DNA of 12,018 nt, taken from positions 1 through 12,018 of the forward strand of contig SKZJ01000126.1 in NCBI GenBank assembly GCA_007127425.1, written 5' to 3'. Source of the DNA: Wenzhouxiangella sp. GTDB lineage: Bacteria > Pseudomonadota > Gammaproteobacteria > Xanthomonadales > Wenzhouxiangellaceae. Shown here piece by piece: positions 1-6,014 of this stretch. Numbering within the stretch: position 1 is the stretch's first letter; each line of letters starts with the position of its first letter. The notes under the pieces were generated by a model. It was not told the origin of the DNA. It made no database searches and saw nothing but the letters and a program-made list of their open reading frames with translations. The translations under genes and the position numbers were made by a program.

Positions 1-1375
1 GTGCAAAGCCGGCCTCGAGCTTTACCTCCCAACCGCTTGCGCGCAAGCCGTCGATGGCTTGCTGGAGTGCAACCCAGGTCGCCAGCGCCCGACGCTCGTC
101 GGCTGCCACCCACAGGCCGCCGTCGCCGGGCTCGTAATCACGCCCGCTGCAGTTCTTCAAGGCCACCAGCCCGGCCGCTTCCACCACAACGATACATTCG
201 TTCTCCAACGACCGGTCGCGCCGGATCAGCACCACCCGGTCCGGACCAGTCAAGCGCGAATCATGCTCTTCGTCCCAGTCAAGCGGCAGATCATCGTAGG
301 CAAATTGCAGGCGGGCAGCCGCCGTGGACGCAAAGCCGGAGACACGCCCTATCCTGGTGTTCACCAGCGTCAGGACGGGCCGCGGCCTGGACGATTCAAG
401 CCGACTGATGTCCAGCCGAACGGGGCGGGGAAAGCTTTCGGGCGCATCGGCCAGCAGTTCGGTCACCTCGCCCACACCGTCGGGTGCGACCGGACCGCCG
501 AGCAGCAGGCGACCGGCCAGGTCTTCGTCGATGCCGGCACTCATGACCCGGCAGATTCCGGTCTCCGGATCCAGCAGCCACGGCGGTAGCAGCGGCAACT
601 GGCGCTCACCGGACTCTCCCTCGATGTGCCAGTACAGCCGCTGCCAGCCGGTAGGCAAAAGCTCCCATTCGATCTCGGCGGCCACCGGCTCGCCCAGCGT
701 GAGCACCGGCCCGTCCATGTCCTGCCAGTGGCAGCGGCCGGTGGCAATGACCTGGCGCAGCAGTCCTGCGCTGGTGCGTGCCAACGGATACCAGACCAGA
801 CCTTTGAGGGAGAGCGCGTGATCGGCCAGCGAGTGCAGGATGACCAGGTCGTCCTCATTCACGTAATCGGGTTGCACCGCTTCGCCCAGGCGGGAGAGCG
901 AGAACGGGGTCGCGACCGGTCCATCGGTCGACTCGGACACGCGCGACGGGCAGACGCTGAGTTCACTGCCGTCTTCGGACAGGCGCAGCAGGTAAGCCAT
1001 GAACTGCCCGGCGGCAGCGGGCACGGCAGGCCGTGTGGCATCCACGGTCTTGCCGTCAGGCGAATGAATGGCCCCGTTCTCAGCCCGGCCGGCCTGCGCC
1101 AGCACCAGTGCTGCCATGTGCTCGCACACCGTTGCCCCGGCACAGGAACAGTCACCGCCGAGTTCCTCTTCGTCAAAGGTGACCCAGACCCGTCGTTCCC
1201 CATTGTGTTGCCGATCGTCGTCGTGCACGGTCCCCGTGAGCACGAACAGTCCATCGACCTCCGCAACGCGGGCCAGGCGCACGCGTCCATCAGCCTGCGC
1301 GCGCTTGGCCCGGGCCAGGCAGGCCGGAGCGCAGGCGTCGAGCAGTCGTTCGGTGAGTTCGGAGGTCGGAATCAT
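1..1375 (-). CDS. SWIM zinc-finger protein, probable SNF2-family helicase, N-terminal 458 residues (partial)
   Basis: The reverse strand is open without a stop from an ATG at 1375 to the left edge, giving 458 residues of an incomplete protein. Residues 76-86 carry a SWIM motif, C-x-C-x5-C-x-H (C76, C78, C84, H86), which binds zinc and is expected to contact DNA or protein. The rest is beta-rich; segments such as PRPVLTLVNTRIGRVSG and ARLQFAYDDLPLDWD resemble, from memory, the region between the SWIM finger and the SNF2 helicase core in proteobacterial proteins of about 1000 residues. The ATPase motifs would lie beyond the edge and cannot be seen. The start is preceded only by a weak GC-rich stretch in place of a Shine-Dalgarno. 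The gene follows the exported-protein gene on the same strand after 97 bases. It could also be a SWIM protein without a helicase. The SWIM motif is seen; the helicase assignment is inferred. Confidence 0.8.
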   Translation of the reverse strand, partial: MIPTSELTERLLDACAPACLARAKRAQADGRVRLARVAEVDGLFVLTGTVHDDDRQHNGERRVWVTFDEEELGGDCSCAGATVCEHMAALVLAQAGRAENGAIHSPDGKTVDATRPAVPAAAGQFMAYLLRLSEDGSELSVCPSRVSESTDGPVATPFSLSRLGEAVQPDYVNEDDLVILHSLADHALSLKGLVWYPLARTSAGLLRQVIATGRCHWQDMDGPVLTLGEPVAAEIEWELLPTGWQRLYWHIEGESGERQLPLLPPWLLDPETGICRVMSAGIDEDLAGRLLLGGPVAPDGVGEVTELLADAPESFPRPVRLDISRLESSRPRPVLTLVNTRIGRVSGFASTAAARLQFAYDDLPLDWDEEHDSRLTGPDRVVLIRRDRSLENECIVVVEAAGLVALKNCSGRDYEPGDGGLWVAADERRALATWVALQQAIDGLRASGWEVKLEAGFA

Positions 1376-1402
1376 GCCCGGCGACGGTGGCAAAGGCCGG
1401 GC

Positions 1403-1408
1403 ATCATA
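1403..1408 (-). promoter_or_regulatory. Possible -10 box for the SWIM-protein gene
   Basis: The reverse strand reads TATGAT, five of six matches to the sigma-70 -10 consensus, about 28 bases before the ATG at 1375. The hexamer 17 bases further upstream (CTGCAA) is a poor -35. If used, it would let the SWIM gene be transcribed independently of the upstream exported-protein gene. This is a weak call from one hexamer. Confidence 0.25.
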
Positions 1409-1469
1409 CCCACAACGCCCCCTCTTTGCAGCCGGTTTCAGCACGGCTTGCGAGCCGGAGTGTGCACCT

Positions 1470-3362
1470 TCACTTCATTGGGAACTGCGCAAGCCGGCTC
1501 GATGTCGGCTCAGACATGCCCAGGGCTTCGAAACGATCATCGAAGATATCAGCCGGTACGGCGCTGCCCAACGAGGGGGCCAGTATCGCGACATCCAGCC
1601 GGGGTTCGACCGCGCCTTCGCCCAGTCCCAGCGTGAGTTCTCCACCGACCGGCTCGGCGTCGACCTCGATCTCGAAATTGTAGAGGGTGAACCAGGGCTG
1701 GAACTCGCCCTCCGGCGCCGTGAAGGTGACGCCGTCGGCGGAAACCTCGATCGACCAGCCATCCAGCTCCCCCACCCCACCGAACCAGGTATCCGATACG
1801 TTCGTTCCCGGCGCCAGCGGAATATGGAATTCGCTGATACCACGTTCGAAATCGTAGTTCTGCAGGGCGTAGTTATAGCGGTAGCGACCCTCCGCTTCCT
1901 CGTGGACCCTTACCAGCAGGCGCAGGTGGCCCTGCGGCATATTGCCCGGATAGGGTTCGTCGGGCGTGACCGAAGGAACGACGAGCAACTTGTGATCGGC
2001 CATGGGCTGCAGGCGGCCCTCGCCGACCCAATGACTGATGGCCGGGCCCTGTTGGTATGGCCCGGGGTTGAAGGTCCAACCGCTGCCGCTCGGCGTCGGA
2101 TCGATCGACCGGTAGCCCATCGTGCTCCAGATATTGGTGTCGTACTGGACCACGTACCAGGCATCCATGAAATACTCGGCACCATCGTGCTGAAATTCGT
2201 CCGGATCGATCAACAGGCGATGTAGCCACTGGCCGGAATACTGCGTCTGACTGCCTGAACATTCCGGGTCGAAGAAAGAGCCGCAGTTGTGCCACAGGCC
2301 GAGGCTGGCGACGATCTCGTCCTTGGATCCCTGGTAGGTCGCCGTGTCATTGTTGCCGGCGGAGTATGTGTCCTCGCAACCCGGCCAGAGAATTTTCGAG
2401 TCTCCGCAGTTCAGGTCGCAGTTGAGGTTGAAGGTCATGAAGGCGTGCTTGACACCGGATTCGGCCAGCATCTCGATCCGCCCCCCCTTCATCCGGTAGA
2501 TGCTCCAGACCAGGAAAGGATGCTGATCGGAGGGATCGTAGGGGTACATCAAGTCCTCGGAAAACTGCGGGAACCAGGGAATGTCGGCCAGGCTGATGTT
2601 CTTCAGTGTCGCCGACGGCGCGGTCTTGATCAGCCCGGTATCCGCCTGGGTGCCCAGGTAGGCGATGTTGCCCATATTGATCAAGGCCACCTCGGCCTCG
2701 AATGCACCGACCTGCGGCCAGATTGGTCGCTCCGAGCAACCCGGCTCCTGCCCGGAAGTATCCGCCCCGGAAGGCACGTCCATTTGCAGGTCCAACCAGC
2801 CCACGCCAATCGGCATGTCGGCCAGCACATCCAGCTCCAGCAAGTCTGCGAGTTCCGGTGACGCTTCGACTTCGGCACTCTGCACCGTCAGCAAATCGCG
2901 CTCATACTCAACCAGAATATGCATGTGAGTCAGCGTGAACATGGGCCGCCCCTGCATGTCCTGCGCGACAAAGGCCGGGTGATCGCCCCACTGGCCGGCG
3001 ACCAGTTGAAGCTCGTCGAGATCGACGACACGGTCACCGAAACGAATCGCCAGCCCCGTGCGCATCTCTACCAGGCCGACGTCGGGGTCAAGCGCCTCGA
3101 GGTTGCCGTAGGGCACGAGCAGGCGAAAAGGCTCGATCGAATCAAGCTGGAACTCGATGCGCTGACGGCTGGTAATCAGCTCGCCGTGATGAGAAATCTC
3201 GATACCGAAATCCGGCAGGTAGTCACCACGGATCTCGAGTTCCATGGTGCCGTTCAAGGCGTGCCAAATCTGTTCATCGCCAAGCGCCTCAGGATCAAGC
3301 GCCCAGACATGGAATGCCATGGTCAGGACCGCCAAGCCAACCAGGTATGCGCCATTCATCAT
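1470..3362 (-). CDS. Exported protein of unrecognised family with six cysteines and a C-terminal IFDDRFEA motif
   Basis: This encodes 630 residues from the ATG at 3362. An upstream in-frame TTG at 3380 is possible but has no ribosome site; a second ATG follows immediately at 3359. The N-terminus is a signal peptide: a hydrophobic stretch ending VWA before LDPEALG. The mature part is acidic and rich in W, Y and beta-strand-like segments. It has exactly six cysteines (209, 315, 319, 329, 360, 368), five of them in a cluster containing NCDLNCGD, WPGCEDTYSAGNN and FFDPECSG, which suggests up to three disulfides. DAWYVVQYDTNIWSTMGYR follows the cluster. I recognise no catalytic motif and assign no function. 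Near the end, IFDDRFEA (1524-1547) is followed by 15 more residues. The same motif ends the divergent propeller protein. From memory the Cys-rich part resembles proteins of unknown role in Planctomycetes; that is unverified. Confidence 0.85.
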   Translation of the reverse strand: MMNGAYLVGLAVLTMAFHVWALDPEALGDEQIWHALNGTMELEIRGDYLPDFGIEISHHGELITSRQRIEFQLDSIEPFRLLVPYGNLEALDPDVGLVEMRTGLAIRFGDRVVDLDELQLVAGQWGDHPAFVAQDMQGRPMFTLTHMHILVEYERDLLTVQSAEVEASPELADLLELDVLADMPIGVGWLDLQMDVPSGADTSGQEPGCSERPIWPQVGAFEAEVALINMGNIAYLGTQADTGLIKTAPSATLKNISLADIPWFPQFSEDLMYPYDPSDQHPFLVWSIYRMKGGRIEMLAESGVKHAFMTFNLNCDLNCGDSKILWPGCEDTYSAGNNDTATYQGSKDEIVASLGLWHNCGSFFDPECSGSQTQYSGQWLHRLLIDPDEFQHDGAEYFMDAWYVVQYDTNIWSTMGYRSIDPTPSGSGWTFNPGPYQQGPAISHWVGEGRLQPMADHKLLVVPSVTPDEPYPGNMPQGHLRLLVRVHEEAEGRYRYNYALQNYDFERGISEFHIPLAPGTNVSDTWFGGVGELDGWSIEVSADGVTFTAPEGEFQPWFTLYNFEIEVDAEPVGGELTLGLGEGAVEPRLDVAILAPSLGSAVPADIFDDRFEALGMSEPTSSRLAQFPMK

Positions 3363-3413
3363 CCCGCCGGTGTCTTTCAATACCGAAGGGAAGTTTGAGC
3401 ATACTCCAAGCTG

Positions 3414-3419
3414 ATTATA
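3414..3419 (-). promoter_or_regulatory. -10 box for the exported-protein gene (TATAAT)
   Basis: The reverse strand carries a perfect TATAAT 51 bases before the ATG at 3362. The hexamer at the expected -35 distance (around 3437-3442, ATCGTT) is poor. The box overlaps the left end of the CRP-like palindrome at 3418-3437, so transcription starting near 3407 would place the palindrome centre at about -20, a position where a bound regulator normally blocks RNA polymerase. Confidence 0.5.
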
Positions 3420-3437
3420 TGTGCGCTACATCACATA
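3418..3437. promoter_or_regulatory. CRP/Clp/Vfr-like operator in the divergent promoter
   Basis: This is a perfect inverted repeat TATGTG-N8-CACATA. Read as a CRP-family site, TGTGC-N6-TCACA matches nine of the ten core positions of TGTGA-N6-TCACA, with AT-rich flanks. It lies between two divergent genes for exported proteins, 55 bases from the left gene and 83 from the right. CRP, Vfr and Clp (the c-di-GMP-responsive Xanthomonas homologue) share this consensus, so the sequence does not say which one acts here. The geometry suggests activation of the rightward gene and repression of the leftward one; this is inference. Confidence 0.55.
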
Positions 3438-3454
3438 ACGATTCATCGTATGCG

Positions 3455-3460
3455 TATTAA
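3455..3460 (+). promoter_or_regulatory. Possible -10 box for the cytochrome-propeller gene
   Basis: The hexamer TATTAA lies 60 bases before the ATG at 3521 and has no good -35. A start near 3467-3468 would put the CRP-like palindrome centre (3427.5) at about -40, close to the -41.5 spacing of class II CRP-activated promoters, where a poor -35 is normal. Confidence 0.35.
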
Positions 3461-3520
3461 CGAGCATTTCACCCAAGGCAGTGGTATGTTTCCCTAGGCG
3501 GTACTGACGGGACAGCGGCG

Positions 3521-5194
3521 ATGAAAACCATTACCTTCCTGTGGCTTGCTCTACTCATGCACGTGCCGGCCGCGGCATCGGCCATTTGGATTCTCGACGC
3601 CGACCCTGCGGGCTGCACAGACCTCGACGGCATCGCGCCGGTCGCCGACGTCGACTTCGAGCCCGACATCCAGCCCATCCTCAACGAATGTACCAGCTGC
3701 CATGGCGCAGACGCCCAGGGCGGATTGGATCTGCGCGCCGGACACTCCTATGACAACATGGTCAGCGTCATCACCAACGCCAACCCGGACCGTTTGCGGG
3801 CAAACCCCTTCAAACCCGACGACAGCAGCGTCTTGCTGGCCGTCAATTGCGAGCAACCGGGCGGCCCCGGCTTCCAGATGGGTTCCGTGACGCTCGAAGA
3901 CCGCGCCCTGATTCGCGACTGGATCGCGCAAGGCGCGCATCTCGAGGCTTTCACACCCGCAGTTCCCGACGACATCATGCTCGAACAGGTCTTCGCCAGC
4001 GACACCTTTGCCGGAGCACTGGGCCTGGTTCATGCCGGCGACGGCTCCAATCGGCTGTTCGTGGTGCGCCAGGCCGGCATCATCGATTCCTTTGAGCCGG
4101 GCAGCGCGCCGTTCACGTTCATGACGATCCCGGGCCCGCTGTCCCATGAAGGGGAGCGCGGACTGCTCGGCCTGGCCTTCCACCCAGATTTCGCCAACAA
4201 CGGCCTGTTTTATGTGAACTACACAGCCGGCTCGGGCCACCCATCCGGTGCGGCCACCGGCGATACCGTCATTTCCGAGTTCCAGATTGATGCCGGCACA
4301 GGGCTGGGTGATCCCCACAGTGAGCGAGTACTGATGACCGTGGTCCAGGACTTTTCCAACCACAACGGCGGCAATATCAAGTTCGGCCCCGACGGTTACC
4401 TTTATATCGGCATGGGTGACGGCGGCAGCGGCGGCGACCCCTGCAACCGCTCGCAGACCCTGGACCCGGACGACATCCAGATCGGCGGCAGCTGCCGCAA
4501 TGACCCGACTGCGGCCATGCTGGGCAAGATGCTGCGCATCGACGTCGACAACGCCACGCCAGCCGGCAGCAACAACCTTTGCGCGGCCAACCCGGACGGC
4601 TCGGCAGAGTATGCCGTGCCCGCCGACAACCCCTTCATTGGCCAGGCCGCCTGTGCCGAGGTCTGGTCGCTGGGGCTACGCAACCCGTGGCGCTGGAGCT
4701 TCGACCGTGACAACGGCGACCTCTGGATTGCCGATGTCGGCCAGAACCAGTGGGAAGAGGTCAACCTGGAACCGGCCGACCATCCCGGCGGCGCCAATTA
4801 CGGCTGGAACGAGTGCGAGGGTCCGTTCACCTACCCGGCACAGACGCCACCGGAGGAGTGCTCCTTCGAGCACGATTTTCCGATCCTGCACTACCCCATT
4901 TCCGACGAGCCGGAGTGTGCGGTGACCGGCGGCTACCGCTACCGCGGTCCGGTTGCCAGCCTGCAAGGCGCCTATGTTTATGGAGACTACTGCTCCGGAC
5001 GGATCTGGCTTGCCTGGCAGACGGGCCCGGACGACTTCGAGGAACTGGAGTTTTCGGTCGAGGGTTTCGGCCTGCGCAGTTTTGGCGAGGACGAGCTCGG
5101 TCACCTCTACGTGGTGCGAAACGGCGGGATCTGGCGCTTCCGTATCGAACTGATTTTCTCCGATCGCTTTGAGGCTGGCGGGGACCAGGACTGA
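3521..5194 (+). CDS. Exported cytochrome c - PQQ-type sugar dehydrogenase fusion
   Basis: This encodes 557 residues. Residues 1-21 form a signal peptide ending AAASA. Residues about 45-142 are a single-haem cytochrome c domain of the PSCyt type: CTSCH at 57-61 is the haem site, M120 in GFQMGS is the likely sixth ligand, and it ends IRDWIAQGAH. From about 153 to 542 runs a beta-propeller of the glucose/sorbosone dehydrogenase family: GSNRLFVVRQAG, GERGLLGLAFHPDF, NHNGGNIKFGPDGYLYIG with the presumed catalytic H281, GKMLRIDVD, LGLRNPWRWSFD, ADVGQNQWEEVN, GANYGW and YVYGDYCSG. Members of this family oxidise sugars or aldehydes using PQQ; here the haem could take the electrons within the same chain in the periplasm. 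The substrate cannot be read from sequence. The protein ends IFSDRFEAGGDQD, sharing a tag with its divergent neighbour. The gene ends in tandem stops, TGATAG. The ATG at 3521 has only a weak GGGAC-type ribosome site; no other start keeps the signal peptide. Confidence 0.93.
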   Translation: MKTITFLWLALLMHVPAAASAIWILDADPAGCTDLDGIAPVADVDFEPDIQPILNECTSCHGADAQGGLDLRAGHSYDNMVSVITNANPDRLRANPFKPDDSSVLLAVNCEQPGGPGFQMGSVTLEDRALIRDWIAQGAHLEAFTPAVPDDIMLEQVFASDTFAGALGLVHAGDGSNRLFVVRQAGIIDSFEPGSAPFTFMTIPGPLSHEGERGLLGLAFHPDFANNGLFYVNYTAGSGHPSGAATGDTVISEFQIDAGTGLGDPHSERVLMTVVQDFSNHNGGNIKFGPDGYLYIGMGDGGSGGDPCNRSQTLDPDDIQIGGSCRNDPTAAMLGKMLRIDVDNATPAGSNNLCAANPDGSAEYAVPADNPFIGQAACAEVWSLGLRNPWRWSFDRDNGDLWIADVGQNQWEEVNLEPADHPGGANYGWNECEGPFTYPAQTPPEECSFEHDFPILHYPISDEPECAVTGGYRYRGPVASLQGAYVYGDYCSGRIWLAWQTGPDDFEELEFSVEGFGLRSFGEDELGHLYVVRNGGIWRFRIELIFSDRFEAGGDQD

Positions 5195-5211
5195 TAGTTG
5201 AGTCAACGGCC

Positions 5212-5230
5212 GGCCCACTGGAATCGGGCC
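5212..5230. terminator. Weak inverted repeat between convergent genes
   Basis: The 50-base spacer between two convergent genes holds GGCCC and GGGCC arms separated by nine bases, with an alternative CTGG/CCAG pairing. There is no T-run on either side, so it is at best a poor intrinsic terminator. I see no other termination signal for either gene. Confidence 0.2.
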
Positions 5231-5244
5231 AGACCATACACCAC

Positions 5245-5754
5245 TCAAACGGGAGCGAAGGCGCCGAGACGCCCGCCGTGGAACAGCAGCGGATCGGCCG
5301 TATTCCGGCAGTCGATTTCCAACACCCGGCCCAGCAGGATCAGGTGATCTCCGCCCTCGATCCGGTGCTCGACGTGGCACTGGAAGCAGGCGGCATGATC
5401 TGCCAGTAGCGGCAGGTTGGCCAGGCCTTGGCCGTACCTCACACCGGCGAACTTGTCGTCGATATCCCGGGCAAAATGCATGGCCAGTTCACCCTGCCCG
5501 TCATGCAGCACGTGCACCGCAAAATGCTCCGCGGCAGAGAACGCCGCAAACGGACCGATGTTGCGCTGTGCACACCACAACACCAGCGGCGGTTCCAGCG
5601 ACACGCCGGCAAAGCTGCTGACGGTCATGGCCACCGGCTGGCCGGTTTCAGCGCGCGCGGTGATCACCGTCACCCCGCTCGCGAAGGTACCGAGTGCCTG
5701 GCGCATCTCGTTCTTGCCTGGCTTCATGCTGTCGCTATCCGTGATCGATTTCAC
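5245..5754 (-). CDS. Flavin reductase-like, FMN-binding split-barrel protein
   Basis: This encodes 169 residues from the GTG at 5754, or 160 from the ATG at 5727 (residue 10); neither has a clear ribosome site, and the conserved fold begins only after either start. Family signatures are GTFASGVTVITA (22-33), TVSSFAGVSLEPPLVLWC (44-61), NIGPFAAF, FAVHVL and, near the end, GGDHLILLGRVLEI (134-147), whose GDH is typical of HpaC-type NAD(P)H:flavin oxidoreductases. Such proteins reduce free FMN or FAD, often supplying a partner monooxygenase; no monooxygenase gene is adjacent. It is cytoplasmic: no signal peptide or membrane segment. It is convergent with the propeller gene and divergent from nqrA with 256 bases between. 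The family is clear; the physiological partner is unknown. Some members bind flavin or haem without being reductases. Confidence 0.88.
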   Translation of the reverse strand: MKSITDSDSMKPGKNEMRQALGTFASGVTVITARAETGQPVAMTVSSFAGVSLEPPLVLWCAQRNIGPFAAFSAAEHFAVHVLHDGQGELAMHFARDIDDKFAGVRYGQGLANLPLLADHAACFQCHVEHRIEGGDHLILLGRVLEIDCRNTADPLLFHGGRLGAFAPV

Positions 5755-5844
5755 TCCATTCTAGCCCCCAAACTGATGACAAGAATCCCGTTTTACGCCA
5801 TACTATTGGGCTAACGTCAGCTCGATCACCAAGTCAGCAGTCGC

Positions 5845-5879
5845 GGCGACTCCAGCCCTGAAAGCGGGGATTCGTCGCC
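5845..5879 (+). other. Imperfect hairpin in the region upstream of nqrA
   Basis: GGCGAC at 5845-5850 pairs with GTCGCC at 5874-5879. Inside it TCC (5851-5853) can pair with GGA (5868-5870), leaving a three-base bulge. It precedes the candidate -10 at 5903, so unless a start further upstream is used it would be a DNA feature rather than part of the transcript. Confidence 0.3.
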
Positions 5880-5902
5880 TGCAGTCTGCGCGAAAGCCCG
5901 AC

Positions 5903-5908
5903 TATAAG
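5903..5908 (+). promoter_or_regulatory. Possible -10 box for the nqr operon
   Basis: The hexamer TATAAG matches five of six -10 positions. No good -35 lies 16-18 bases upstream. A start near 5914 would give a leader of about 97 bases before the nqrA ATG, containing the hairpin at 5949-5965. A second candidate, TACTAT near 5801, is poorer. Confidence 0.3.
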
Positions 5909-5948
5909 GCCGCCAAGTTGCCTACCCGGGCCGCTCACGGGGTGTCTG

Positions 5949-5965
5949 CCGGCCTGCCAGGCCGG
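5949..5965 (+). other. Perfect hairpin in the nqrA leader
   Basis: CCGGCCT and AGGCCGG are perfect seven-base arms around a three-base loop (GCC), ending 45 bases before the nqrA ATG. It is very GC-rich and would be stable in RNA. It is followed by GGATTTCG, not a T-run, so it is not a standard terminator. Its right arm overlaps the GGGGA that could serve as a ribosome site for the short ORF starting at 5973, so folding might hide that site. Confidence 0.5.
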
Positions 5966-5972
5966 GGATTTC

Positions 5973-6014
5973 GTGCATTGGCACACGCGACCAACATTGA
6001 TGACCAAAACATGA
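5973..6014 (+). CDS. Candidate 13-codon leader ORF overlapping the nqrA start
   Basis: A GTG at 5973 opens 13 codons (MHWHTRPTLMTKT) and stops at a TGA whose first three bases overlap the nqrA ATG in the arrangement ATGA (6011-6014). A GGGGA at 5964-5968 lies four bases before the GTG, while nqrA itself has no visible Shine-Dalgarno. Such an overlap is typical of translational coupling. An internal ATG at 6000 gives a four-codon version. It is very short and could be chance. Confidence 0.2.
   Translation: MHWHTRPTLMTKT

Noticed and set aside
1444..1457. Small hairpin CGGCT/AGCCG after the exported-protein gene
   Set aside because: Only five pairs and no T-run on the minus strand; not a credible terminator.
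626..2225. Long overlapping forward ORFs (626-1636 and 1068-2225)
   Set aside because: They cross from the SWIM gene into the exported-protein gene and their translations lack coherent domains, whereas the reverse frames have a SWIM motif and a signal peptide.
3551..4363. 270-codon reverse ORF inside the propeller gene
   Set aside because: The forward frame has a signal peptide, haem motif and propeller motifs over the same bases.
5776..5781. TTGTCA as a -35 box for the flavin reductase gene
   Set aside because: The nearest -10-like hexamer (TAGAAT) is only 13 bases away and almost touches the GTG start; the spacing is too short for a normal promoter.
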